Part shown: piece after piece, positions 43,576 to 52,129 of the stretch | Layout: each line of letters starts with the position of its first letter | Numbering within the stretch: the stretch's first letter is position 1 | Origin: Jejubacter sp036620675 | GTDB lineage: Bacteria > Pseudomonadota > Gammaproteobacteria > Enterobacterales > Enterobacteriaceae | Direction: 5' to 3' (one strand) | Length of the DNA: 64,000 nucleotides | Assembly: GCA_036620675.1 (NCBI GenBank) | Contig: JAZHEE010000002.1 | The notes under the pieces: model-generated | Databases searched by the model: none | Seen by the model: only the letters and a program-made list of their open reading frames with translations | Told to the model about the DNA's origin: nothing | Translations under genes and position numbers: made by a program

Positions 43576-44491
43576 GCGCAGACAGCTACGCGACGCCTTC
43601 GGCGCCTTTATGACCGGGGTGACGGTGGTCACTACCGTTAATAAAGCGCAGCAGCCCATTGGCTTTACGGCGAACTCATTTTCATCAGTATCGCTCGACC
43701 CGCCACTACTGCTGGTGAGCATCGATAACCGTTCGGCCAACCTGAGCCATTTTGCCGAAGGCGAACGCTTTGCCATCAATATTCTTTCCGAGCAGCAGAA
43801 GGAAGTGTCGGGGCGCTTCGCCCGCCCCGGCGAAGATCGCTTCGCCGCCACGGTATGGCGCAAAGGCGATCACGGCATGCCGCTTATCGATGGCTGTTCG
43901 GCCTGGTTTGAATGCGCCCGCTGGCAGACCATCAGCGCGGGCGATCACCAGATCCTGATTGGCGAGGTTCTGGCCTTCGATTCCTGTGGTACGGCGGGGC
44001 TGGGCTACTATCGCGGCGCGTACTTTACGCCGACGCAAAACGCCGAAAATCTGGCCGCCGGGCCGGAGGTGGTGGTCAGCGCGCTGATCGAAGCCTGTGG
44101 CCAGACCCTGATGGTGAAGCAGCAGGATGGCCGCTACCGGCTGCCTTCACGCGCCGTGGCGGGGGGCAGCGTGGGCGAAAGTCTGGAAGCGCTGCTTAAG
44201 GAGCTGGAGATCCCGGCAAATCCGGGGCTGGTCTACTCGGTCTATAACGATCGTCAGCGCAATCAACAGCATATCGTCCTGCACTGCGCGCTGCCGGTAG
44301 GGGCGACGCTTAGTCCACCCGCGGGACCGGGCTGCGAGTGGGTGGCGTTGCCGGTGATTCCGGATCTGCCGGTTCAGGATTTCGCGCTCAAGTCGCTGCT
44401 CAACCGCTTTGTGCGCGAGAGCGCTATGGGGAATTACGGACTCTATTACGGCGATGAACAGCGTGGGTCTATTAAGCAATTTGCGGTCTGA
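43562..44491 (+). CDS. Flavin reductase with C-terminal degenerate Nudix-like domain
   Basis: 309 residues from ATG 43562 (AGGAG 6 nt upstream). Residues 1-160 are a flavin reductase-like FMN-binding domain (GAFMTGVTVVTTV, PIGFTANSFSSVSLDPPLLL, GERFAINILSEQQ, GYYRGAYF), which would supply reduced FMN to the monooxygenase encoded next. The last 150 residues resemble a Nudix fold (VVSALIEACGQTLMVKQ, DGRYRLPSRAVAGG, GESLEALLKELEI), but the catalytic REXXEE is lost. The usual family length is about 160-170, so this is a fusion. The second domain may be a binding or regulatory module; this is inference. Confidence 0.85.
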   Translation: MDADKRRQLRDAFGAFMTGVTVVTTVNKAQQPIGFTANSFSSVSLDPPLLLVSIDNRSANLSHFAEGERFAINILSEQQKEVSGRFARPGEDRFAATVWRKGDHGMPLIDGCSAWFECARWQTISAGDHQILIGEVLAFDSCGTAGLGYYRGAYFTPTQNAENLAAGPEVVVSALIEACGQTLMVKQQDGRYRLPSRAVAGGSVGESLEALLKELEIPANPGLVYSVYNDRQRNQQHIVLHCALPVGATLSPPAGPGCEWVALPVIPDLPVQDFALKSLLNRFVRESAMGNYGLYYGDEQRGSIKQFAV

Positions 44492-44509
44492 GGATAACGG
44501 GAGAGCGTT

Positions 44510-45547
44510 ATGAAACTGTCTTTATTTGTCCATATGGAGCGCACCTCTGCCGAAACGCCGCAGCGTCAGCTCTATGACGAAATGATTGAGCTGTGCGAGA
44601 TGGCGGATAAAGGGGGCATGCACGCGGTATGGACCGGTGAACATCATGCTATGAACTTCACCATCGCCCCCAATCCCTTCATCAACCTGGCGGATCTGGC
44701 GCGCCGTACCTCCCGGGTACGGCTGGGCACCGGCACCATAGTGGCTCCGTTCAACCACCCGATTCGTCTGGCGGGCGAGGCGGCGATGACCGATATCGTC
44801 ACCGACGGGCGGCTGGAGCTGGGCATCGCCCGCGGCGCTTATATGTATGAATACGAGCGTATGCTGCCAGGACTGACCGCCTGGGATGCCGGGCAGCGGA
44901 TGCGCGAGCTGATTCCGGCGGTGAAAAAGCTATGGGAAGGCGATTATACCCACGACGGCGAGTTCTGGTCGTTTCCGGCCAGCACCTCGGCGCCGCTGCC
45001 CCAGCAGCAACCTCATCCGCCCATCTGGGTGGCGGCCAGGGATCCCAACAGCCACGAGTTTGCGGTGAAAAACGGCTGTAACGTGCAGGTAACGCCGCTC
45101 AGCCAGGGCGCTGAAGAGATAGAACGTCTGGTCAGCTGCTTTAAGCAGGCCAGGGCGCAGTTCGCCCCGGAACAGCCTCTGAAGATTATGCTGCTGCAGC
45201 ACGGCTATGTGGCTGAAGACGAAGCCGACGCCCAGCAGGCGGCTCGGGAACTTAATCGCTTCTATAACTACTTCGGCGCCTGGTTTAAGAATGAACGTCC
45301 GGTCAGCCAGGGGTTGATCGAACCGCTGAGCGACGAGGAGATCGCCGCCAACGCCTTCTTCACGCCGGAGATGATGCGCAATAACCTGGCCATTGGTACG
45401 CCGAACGAGGTGATCACCCGCCTGAAGCGCTACAAGGATCTGGGCTATGACGAGTTCGCGTTCTGGATCGACAGCGGCATGTCCTTCGAGCGCAAAAAGG
45501 CGTCGCTGGAACGCTTTATCCAGTCGGTATTACCGGAATTCCATTAA
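44510..45547 (+). CDS. LLM-class flavin-dependent monooxygenase
   Basis: A 345-residue bacterial luciferase-like monooxygenase: MKLSLFVHMERTSAE, AVWTGEHHAMNFTIAPNPF, RVRLGTGTIVAPFNHPIRLA, DIVTDGRLELGIARG, PHPPIWVAARDPNSHEFA. It uses reduced flavin and O2 to oxygenate an unknown substrate, with the adjacent reductase as likely partner. RutA, which opens the uracil ring, belongs to the same superfamily. 18 nt after the reductase gene. Confidence 0.92.
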   Translation: MKLSLFVHMERTSAETPQRQLYDEMIELCEMADKGGMHAVWTGEHHAMNFTIAPNPFINLADLARRTSRVRLGTGTIVAPFNHPIRLAGEAAMTDIVTDGRLELGIARGAYMYEYERMLPGLTAWDAGQRMRELIPAVKKLWEGDYTHDGEFWSFPASTSAPLPQQQPHPPIWVAARDPNSHEFAVKNGCNVQVTPLSQGAEEIERLVSCFKQARAQFAPEQPLKIMLLQHGYVAEDEADAQQAARELNRFYNYFGAWFKNERPVSQGLIEPLSDEEIAANAFFTPEMMRNNLAIGTPNEVITRLKRYKDLGYDEFAFWIDSGMSFERKKASLERFIQSVLPEFH

Positions 45548-45560
45548 CAGAGAGGCGGCG

Positions 45561-47027
45561 ATGGAAACCTTTAAACTCTATATCGACGGCCGCTTCGAAG
45601 CGGGAGCGGCCCGCTTTGTTTCCCGCAATCCGGCGACCGGGGAGGCCTGGGCCGAAATGCCGGAAGCGCGCGGCGACGAGGTGAATCGCGCCGTACTGGC
45701 GGCGCAGCGCGCTTTTCGCGATCCGGCCTGGCGTGGGCTGACCGCTGGCGGGCGCGGTAAGCTGCTGCTGCGCCTGGCAGACCTGCTGGAAGAAAATGCC
45801 GATGAACTGGCGCGTCTGGAAACCCTGGATACCGGCAAGATCATTCGTGAAACCCGGGCTCAGGTAGCCTATATCGCCGAATATTACCGCTACTACGCCG
45901 GGCTTGCGGATAAGATTGAAGGGCGGGTACTGGCTATCGACAAACCGGATATGGAGAGCTGGATCCGCCGTGAGCCGGTGGGGGTGGTGGCGGCTATTGT
46001 CCCCTGGAACAGCCAGCTGTTCCTGTCGGCGGTGAAACTGGGGCCGGCGCTTGCCGCAGGCTGTACGGTGGTGCTGAAGGCGTCGGAAGAGGCGCCGGCG
46101 CCGCTGCTGGCCTTCGCCCGGCTTATCGACCAGGCCGGTTTCCCGCCCGGGGTGGTGAATGTGATAACCGGTTTTGCCGCTGAATGTGGCGCGCCGCTCA
46201 GTGCTCACCCGGCGGTGGACCATATCGCCTTTACCGGCGGGCCGGAAACCGCGCGCCACATTGTGCGCAACAGCGCAGAGAACCTGGCGCGCACTTCGCT
46301 GGAGCTGGGGGGAAAGTCTCCGTTTATCGTGTTCGATGACGCGAATCTGGAAAGCGCCGCCAACGCTCAGGTGGCCGGGATTTTTGCCGCTTCCGGTCAG
46401 AGCTGCGTGGCGGGCTCGCGGCTGCTGGTGGCTGAAAGCATTAAGGCGCGCTTCCTGGCGTTGCTGACCCGTAAAGCACAGGCCATCCGTATCGGCGCGC
46501 CGGACGATCCCGACACCCAGTTCGGGCCGCTGTGTACCGCCCGCCAGAAGCAGCGAATCGAAGAGGTGGTTGAGCGCTCTCTGGCGCAGGGGGCGCGGCT
46601 GGTGACCGGCCATTATCCGCTGGAACAGGGCGGTCACTACTATCCGCCGACTATCCTGGATTGTGATGGTCATCGCGACGTGGCCTGTTTGCACACCGAG
46701 CTGTTCGGGCCGGTGCTGGCGGTTCAGTCGTTCCGAAACGAAGAAGACGCCATTCGCCTTGCCAACGACAGCGCCTATGGCCTGGCAGCCGGGGTCTTTA
46801 CCCGGGACCTGGCCCGCGCCCATCGGGTGACCGGGGCGATACGGGCCGGTGTGGTCTGGCTCAATACCTATCGGGCTATCTCGCCGATGGCGCCATTTGG
46901 CGGCTTTGGCGAATCCGGCTCAGGGAGGGAAGGGGGCATCAGCGCCGCGCTGGAGTACACCACCACCCGCACCGTATGGCTACGCACCAGCGATGAGCCT
47001 ATCGACGATCCCTTTGTGATGCGTTAA
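45561..47027 (+). CDS. NAD(P)+-dependent aldehyde dehydrogenase
   Basis: A 488-residue aldehyde dehydrogenase; start ATG 45561 (METFKLYIDGRFEAG). Cofactor and catalytic motifs: VAAIVPWNSQLFLSAVKLGP, VVLKASEEAPAP, the glutamate motif ELGGKSPFIVFDDAN, the cysteine motif ASGQSCVAGSRL, and PFGGFGESGSGREGG. It oxidises an aldehyde intermediate of the cluster's pathway by inference. 13 nt after the monooxygenase gene. Confidence 0.93.
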   Translation: METFKLYIDGRFEAGAARFVSRNPATGEAWAEMPEARGDEVNRAVLAAQRAFRDPAWRGLTAGGRGKLLLRLADLLEENADELARLETLDTGKIIRETRAQVAYIAEYYRYYAGLADKIEGRVLAIDKPDMESWIRREPVGVVAAIVPWNSQLFLSAVKLGPALAAGCTVVLKASEEAPAPLLAFARLIDQAGFPPGVVNVITGFAAECGAPLSAHPAVDHIAFTGGPETARHIVRNSAENLARTSLELGGKSPFIVFDDANLESAANAQVAGIFAASGQSCVAGSRLLVAESIKARFLALLTRKAQAIRIGAPDDPDTQFGPLCTARQKQRIEEVVERSLAQGARLVTGHYPLEQGGHYYPPTILDCDGHRDVACLHTELFGPVLAVQSFRNEEDAIRLANDSAYGLAAGVFTRDLARAHRVTGAIRAGVVWLNTYRAISPMAPFGGFGESGSGREGGISAALEYTTTRTVWLRTSDEPIDDPFVMR

Positions 47028-47037
47028 CCCGAAGTCA

Positions 47038-47058
47038 CGGCGCCGGTTCGCGGCGCCG
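47038..47058 (+). terminator. Hairpin between the ALDH and permease genes
   Basis: An 8-bp GC-only stem CGGCGCCG / CGGCGCCG with a 5-nt loop 10 nt after the ALDH stop. There is no T-run; it may reduce read-through to the permease or protect the upstream mRNA. Confidence 0.4.
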
Positions 47059-47177
47059 CTAACAGGAACCCCGTAACCCGCAGTTCAGGCGAGCCATGGC
47101 GCGCCGGGTCTGCTACGGCCTTTTGTCAGGGAAAACACTAAGAACCCGTACCCATTTCTTTCCCGGAGGAGGCGACC

Positions 47178-48560
47178 ATGCAAGCCCGGAAAGCATTTAT
47201 TGAAAATAAGTCTATTGACTATGTGCCTGCCGCCGAACGGCACGGTCATCCGCGTAGTCTGTTCACGCTCTGGTTCTGCACCAATATCGCGCCGCTGGCG
47301 GTTGTAACCGGCGCCGCGGCTACCCTGACGTTTCACCTTAACGTGCTGTCGGCAATAACGGCTATCGTTGCGGGGCACCTGTTCGGCGGTCTGTTTCTGG
47401 GGCTGACTTCCGCCCAGGGGCCGCGGGCCGGGATTCCGCAGATGGTGCAGAGTCGGGCGCAGTTCGGCCGCTATGGCTCGCTGCTGGTGATAGGTTTCGC
47501 TTCGGTCATCTATCTGGGCTTTTTTATCTCGAACATTACGCTTTCCGGCCGGGTGATTCACAACGTGCTGCCGTCGGTAGACCTCACCAGCGCCACGCTG
47601 TGCGGCGCTGCGGCCGCTACTTTTATCGGCGCGGTGGGCTACCACTTTATTCACCGTATTAACCGTATTGGCGCCTGGGTGATGGGGGCGGCGTTGCTGG
47701 CAGGGCTGGCTATGATCTACAGCCATCCGCTGCCTGCTGATTTCTGGGGGCGCGGTAGCTTTACGCTTTCCGGCTGGTTCGCCACCTTTTGTCTGGGGGC
47801 GGTGTGGCAGATTAGCTTCTCGCCCTATACCTCCGACTATTCACGCTATCTGCCGCAAGATTGCGGGGTGCTGAAACCGTTTCTGTACACCTGGCTCGGT
47901 GCCTGCTGCGGCACTATCCTGGCGTTTTTGTTCGGCATGTCGGCAGTCAGCGTCACCGGCACCGGCGACGCCATGGAGGCGGTGCGTCAGGCTACCGGCT
48001 GGCTGGGGCCGCTGCTGATGGTGCTGTTTCTGCTGAATATCATCTGCCATAACGCCATGAATCTCTACGGTGCGGTGCTGTCGCTTATCACCGCGGTACA
48101 GACATTTCTGCCGCAGTGGCGTCCATCGGCTCGCGGAAGGCTACTGTGCTCCGCGGTGGTGCTGGTTGGCTCGGTGCTGGTGGCGCTGGCGGCGTCCGCT
48201 AACTTTGTGAACCTGTTTCTGAACCTGATTCTGGCGCTGATCTCGGTGCTGGTGCCCTGGGCGATGATCAACCTGATCGATTTCTATCTGATTCACGGCC
48301 AGCGCTACGATGTGGAATCGATCTTCCGGGCCGACGGCGGTCGCTATGGCCGGGTAAACCGTAAGGCGCTGGGCATTTACGCCTTTGGTATCCTGGTGCA
48401 GTTGCCCTTTATGAAGAACGCCTTTTTTATCGGCCCCTATGCCGGACTGGTTCCTGGCACTGATATTTCGTGGATTATCAGTATGGCGGCCATTGCGATC
48501 GCCTGGCCGCTGTTTAATGGCCGCACCGAACTGTGGTTGACCCGGGCGCAGCGGGAATAA
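47178..48560 (+). CDS. NCS1-family cytosine/purine-type permease
   Basis: A 460-residue NCS1 transporter with about 12 membrane segments; N-terminal IENKSIDYVPAAERHGHPRS, then LFTLWFCTNIAPLAVVTGA, GPRAGIPQMVQSRAQFGRYG and SFSPYTSDYSRYLPQD, typical of the CodB/PurT-type branch. Members import cytosine, allantoin, hydantoins, thiamine or other N-heterocycles. Strong ribosome-binding site GGAGGAGG. Its presence suggests that the cluster degrades an imported N-heterocycle. Confidence 0.9.
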   Translation: MQARKAFIENKSIDYVPAAERHGHPRSLFTLWFCTNIAPLAVVTGAAATLTFHLNVLSAITAIVAGHLFGGLFLGLTSAQGPRAGIPQMVQSRAQFGRYGSLLVIGFASVIYLGFFISNITLSGRVIHNVLPSVDLTSATLCGAAAATFIGAVGYHFIHRINRIGAWVMGAALLAGLAMIYSHPLPADFWGRGSFTLSGWFATFCLGAVWQISFSPYTSDYSRYLPQDCGVLKPFLYTWLGACCGTILAFLFGMSAVSVTGTGDAMEAVRQATGWLGPLLMVLFLLNIICHNAMNLYGAVLSLITAVQTFLPQWRPSARGRLLCSAVVLVGSVLVALAASANFVNLFLNLILALISVLVPWAMINLIDFYLIHGQRYDVESIFRADGGRYGRVNRKALGIYAFGILVQLPFMKNAFFIGPYAGLVPGTDISWIISMAAIAIAWPLFNGRTELWLTRAQRE

Positions 48561-48676
48561 CGGGATTGGGGGAGGAAATATTTTCCTCCCCTGGCTTACA
48601 GGTCGTGACAGCTAACTGCCGGCATGCCTGTGCTATATTCCAGAACCTGGAAAAGTGGAACGGGAATCAGGACAAT

Positions 48677-49351
48677 ATGTCCAGGAAAGAGATAATAACG
48701 GATTTGGTTATTTGTGGTATGGCCCTGGCGGCCATGTATTACGGTCATATCTATATCGCGTTCTGTATTCTTTTTGGTCTGGGGATTATCCGGCTGGCAC
48801 CGTTTCGGGGGGCGATCTTCGGTTTCCTGAAAAATGCGTATGTCCTCAGGTTTTATAATGTGGTGATTTGGTTTTTTTCTTATCTGATCGCCCTGAAAAT
48901 ACTGAGTTTCGCCAGCGGCGTCAGCGAAGATAATTTGAAATATTCCCCCGCAATATTGGGAGTGCCTGTTTCGGTGCTGCTGGTTTGGGTGCTGATTATG
49001 CTGGCTTCCGCGCTGTCGGGCATGATTGTTTCAGTCTATAACCAGTTTTCTCCTGTTATTCCTGGTGGTATGAAACAGTCCATTGAATCCTCTGGTTTTA
49101 TGTTGTTACTGCGGCGTGGCATTTATATGATGATACTCACGGTGCCATTACCCGTCCTTGCAGCATTTTCCACCCCCTGGATCGCCCGGGCGGCTTTGCT
49201 GGCGGATGCCTCTTTTATTTCCCCTTGCGGACCAAAAATGGCAGACCACATGTATTTAAAAATCAATGACACCCAGTGCTATCGGTTTACGCTGGATCGA
49301 CATCTGTTAACCCGGGATCCTGTTATTCAGGAGATGAAATCCGCTAAATAA
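48677..49351 (+). CDS. Hypothetical integral membrane protein
   Basis: A 224-residue protein I do not recognise. From ATG 48677 (CAGGA upstream) it has four or five hydrophobic segments: LVICGMALAAMYYG with IYIAFCILFGLGIIRL, VVIWFFSYLIALKIL, VSVLLVWVLIMLASALSG and MMILTVPLPVLAAF. A hydrophilic C-terminal 50 residues with two cysteines follows. It is not clearly part of the catabolic cluster; AT-richer than the permease gene. No functional motif seen. Confidence 0.7.
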   Translation: MSRKEIITDLVICGMALAAMYYGHIYIAFCILFGLGIIRLAPFRGAIFGFLKNAYVLRFYNVVIWFFSYLIALKILSFASGVSEDNLKYSPAILGVPVSVLLVWVLIMLASALSGMIVSVYNQFSPVIPGGMKQSIESSGFMLLLRRGIYMMILTVPLPVLAAFSTPWIARAALLADASFISPCGPKMADHMYLKINDTQCYRFTLDRHLLTRDPVIQEMKSAK

Positions 49352-49372
49352 TGCCGGACGTGCCGTCCGGCA
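49352..49372. terminator. Hairpin between convergent genes
   Basis: A 9-bp perfect stem TGCCGGACG / CGTCCGGCA with loop TGC, REP-like in composition, directly after the membrane-protein stop codon and before the C-S lyase stop codon. No strong T-run. Confidence 0.5.
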
Positions 49373-49378
49373 CCGTGG

Positions 49379-50539
49379 TTACGCAGGTTGAATTTTCCGC
49401 AGCCCTGCCAGCGCCTGCTCCAGATAGCGGCGCGGGCAGCCGAGGTTGAGACGGATAAAGCCCTGTCCCGTGGGGCCGAAACTGGCGCCCATCGAAGGGA
49501 TTATGCCCGCTTGTTCGACAATCTGCTGCTTCAGGGTATCGTCATCCAGCTCCAGGGCGCGGCAGTCTATCCACAGCAGATAGGTGCCCTGGGCGGGGAG
49601 GATTCTGGCCCAGGGCAGATGCTGCGCCGCCTGCTCGCAGAACCAGCGCCGGTTTTGCGCCAGATAATCCAGCAGCGCATCCAGCCATGCGGCGCCGTGG
49701 CGTAACGCCGCGGTGGATGCGGTTAGCGACATGGCGTTGAATACATCCAGCCCGTGAGCGTCCAGGCGCTGTAAAAAACGCTGACGCAGCGTGGCATCCG
49801 GGATCAGGAAGTTGGACAGGCGCAGCGACGACAGGCCGAAGGTCTTACTGGGGGCGGTGGCGGCGATAATGCGCCGGTGCCAGCGCGCGTCCAGATGCAG
49901 TACCGAGGTAAAGCGGTTACCCGGCAGCAGCAGATCGGCCCAGATCTCGTCGGAAAGCAGGGTGACATCGTAGCGTTCGCACAGCGCCAGCAGGCGGGTC
50001 AGCTCGTCGGCAGACCAGCAGCGTCCGGTGGGATTATGGGGATTACACAGAATCATTAGCGGCGGCCGGTGGTGCTGGAACAACTGCTCCAACTGGCCGA
50101 GATCCATCCGGTAGCCGAACTGAGGATCCTCACTCAGGGGATTTTCCAGTAGTGCGCGGCCGTTAAGGGTAATGATTTTGGCGAACGAGCCATAGTAAGG
50201 CCCCTGAACCACCACGCCGTCGCCGGGCTGGCTGAGCATCTGCAACAGGAGCGCCAGTCCGGGGACCACACCTTCCACGCAGCAGATCCACTGGGGATCC
50301 AGCGTCAGGTTATGGCGCCCGGCAAACCAGGCCAGCAGCGCGTCGTCATATGCCTGATTGCGGGTGCTGTAGCCGAAGACGCCGTGATCCGCCCGCTGGT
50401 GCAGGGCGGCCAGCACCGCTGGCGGCGCTGCGAAGTCGACGTCGGAAACCCACATGGGGAGCCCGGAGCCGTCCATTGCATCCCACTTCACCGAACCGGT
50501 GCCCCGGCGCTCAATAATCCGATCAAAAATCTCTGTCAT
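49379..50539 (-). CDS. PatB/MalY-type PLP-dependent C-S lyase or aminotransferase
   Basis: A 386-residue fold-type I PLP enzyme of the MalY/PatB family (cystathionine beta-lyase-like). Start ATG 50539 (MTEIFDRIIERRGTGSVKWD), with AAGGA upstream. Motifs: PMWVSDVDFAAPPAV, ILCNPHNPTGRCWS, LLSDEIWADLLLPG and the PLP-lysine segment APSKTFGLSSLRLSNF. E. coli MalY also moderates MalT; whether this one does is unknown. It follows an NhaC-type transporter by 13 nt, so the two form an operon. Confidence 0.88.
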   Translation of the reverse strand: MTEIFDRIIERRGTGSVKWDAMDGSGLPMWVSDVDFAAPPAVLAALHQRADHGVFGYSTRNQAYDDALLAWFAGRHNLTLDPQWICCVEGVVPGLALLLQMLSQPGDGVVVQGPYYGSFAKIITLNGRALLENPLSEDPQFGYRMDLGQLEQLFQHHRPPLMILCNPHNPTGRCWSADELTRLLALCERYDVTLLSDEIWADLLLPGNRFTSVLHLDARWHRRIIAATAPSKTFGLSSLRLSNFLIPDATLRQRFLQRLDAHGLDVFNAMSLTASTAALRHGAAWLDALLDYLAQNRRWFCEQAAQHLPWARILPAQGTYLLWIDCRALELDDDTLKQQIVEQAGIIPSMGASFGPTGQGFIRLNLGCPRRYLEQALAGLRKIQPA

Positions 50540-50552
50540 GGTCCGATCCTTA

Positions 50553-52004
50553 TTATTCCGCAACCGGTTGAGGCTGAGGCTGTGTCTTTGATTGCGGCAG
50601 TCGGGCGATACCAAAACCGGTAAAGCCGTAAATCAGTGCGAAGAATATGGCGGCATAGCACTGAACTGCCCAGGGAAGCAGATCCAGCGTATTCACCCCC
50701 AGGGTGGTGGCCATATAAACGCCGGCAGAAGTCCATGGCAACAGCGGTTCGATAACGGTGCCGGCGTCTTCAACGGTACGCGACAGGTTCTTATTATCCA
50801 GCCCCATACGTCGGTAGGCGCCTTTAAACAGTTCGGCAGGTACCAGCAGCGCCAGCTTGCCGTCGCTGGTGGCGCCGGTCACCAGAATGGTGGTGCCGAT
50901 GGTGGCAGCGATCAGCTGGCCGGTGGTGCGGATAACGGTCAGCAGACGGTTGATAATCACGGTCAGGGCGCCGGTCAGGGTCAGGGCGCCTGCGAAAGAG
51001 AAGGCGCAGAACACCAGCAGGATCGTGCCCATCATCGAAAACATGCCGCCGCGATTGAGCAGGCGCGGCACATCGGCGACGGCACCGGCGTCGCCGTGGT
51101 CGAACATGCTGATATTAAAACCATCCATAAAGGCGTCCAGCCCCTGTTTCAGGCTTAGTCCCTGCATTACGACGCCGAGCACGATGGCCAGCAGGCAGGC
51201 GAACAGCATCAGTGGAATCACCGGCTTTTTACGTATGGCGCCCCACAGCACCAGCACCGGCGGCAGAATCAGCACGATATTGAAGTGATACAGCCCTTCC
51301 AGCGTGGTGATGATATCGGTGACGCGCTGAGGGGGGGCCACGCTGCCGATTATGTCGCTATGGCCGGCCAGCAGGTAGACCCCTGCCGCCAGCAGGAAGC
51401 TGGGGATGGTGGTGTATAGCAGATGCTGAATATGTTCGAACAGCGTGGTGTCCGCGACTATAGCAGCGAAGTTGGTGGAGTCGGAAAGCGGTGAGATTTT
51501 ATCGCCGAAATAGGCGCCGGAAACCACGGCGCCTGCCGCCGCAGGCAGGGAGACGTCCAGCCCGGCGGCAACGCCCATCAGCGCCACCCCGACGGTACCG
51601 GCTGAGCCCCAGGAGGTACCGGTACAGACCGAGACCACGCTGGTCAGAAAAAATGCGGCGATCAGAATGTACTGCGGGCTAATCAGCTTCAGGCCCCAGT
51701 AAACCATGTAGGGAATAGTGCCGCTAAACATCCAGGTGCCGATAAGTCCGCCGACGCAGATAAGGATCATAATCACCGGCATCGCCTTCGCCAGTTTGCT
51801 GACGATGGAGTCGATAATTTCGTCCCAGCTATAGCCCTGCCACAGCGCCAGCCCCGCTGCGATGGCTGCCGAACATAGCAGCAGCGGCTCGATGCGCAGC
51901 CCCGCCACGCCGTAGCCGACAATCAGCAGCGCCAGCATGGCGACAATGGGCAATATTGCCAGCCCGAGCGATAGCGTTTTTTTGTTGTTCTGTTTCGCGT
52001 TCAT
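50553..52004 (-). CDS. NhaC-family Na+/H+ antiporter-type transporter
   Basis: A 483-residue membrane protein of the NhaC family with about 11-12 helices. Recognisable parts: VIMILICVGGLIGTWMFSGT, SVVSVCTGTSWGSAGTVGVA, GAVVSGAYFGDKISPLSDST and TGATSDGKLALLVPAELF. Family members exchange Na+ for H+ or carry organic anions (malate/lactate antiport). Next to a C-S lyase, it may import a sulfur amino acid derivative; this is inference. The promoter region carries a perfect palindrome at 52082. Confidence 0.88.
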   Translation of the reverse strand: MNAKQNNKKTLSLGLAILPIVAMLALLIVGYGVAGLRIEPLLLCSAAIAAGLALWQGYSWDEIIDSIVSKLAKAMPVIMILICVGGLIGTWMFSGTIPYMVYWGLKLISPQYILIAAFFLTSVVSVCTGTSWGSAGTVGVALMGVAAGLDVSLPAAAGAVVSGAYFGDKISPLSDSTNFAAIVADTTLFEHIQHLLYTTIPSFLLAAGVYLLAGHSDIIGSVAPPQRVTDIITTLEGLYHFNIVLILPPVLVLWGAIRKKPVIPLMLFACLLAIVLGVVMQGLSLKQGLDAFMDGFNISMFDHGDAGAVADVPRLLNRGGMFSMMGTILLVFCAFSFAGALTLTGALTVIINRLLTVIRTTGQLIAATIGTTILVTGATSDGKLALLVPAELFKGAYRRMGLDNKNLSRTVEDAGTVIEPLLPWTSAGVYMATTLGVNTLDLLPWAVQCYAAIFFALIYGFTGFGIARLPQSKTQPQPQPVAE

Positions 52005-52081
52005 GTTGATGCTCCAGGTCGAAGAGGTGACTTCAGGGTAGGGGGAATCACGGCGGGCTAACGTGATCGCGAATGGCTTGC

Positions 52082-52099
52082 CATGTAACCGGTTACATG
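52082..52099. promoter_or_regulatory. Perfect 18-bp palindromic LacI-family operator
   Basis: CATGTAACCGGTTACATG is perfectly self-complementary, with the CG centre typical of LacI/GalR operators. It closely resembles the gluconate GntR/IdnR operators (ATGTTACCG-type). It lies between the LacI-type gene and the transporter start, 78 nt upstream of the transporter, so the LacI protein probably acts here. Confidence 0.75.
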
Positions 52100-52129
52100 A
52101 AGGTAAAAAGGATGAACCCGATCACATCA

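Noticed and set aside
45516..46823. 435-codon minus-strand open frame opposite the aldehyde dehydrogenase gene
   Set aside because: Shadow of the real gene on the other strand; composition rich in Gln, His and Arg without motifs.
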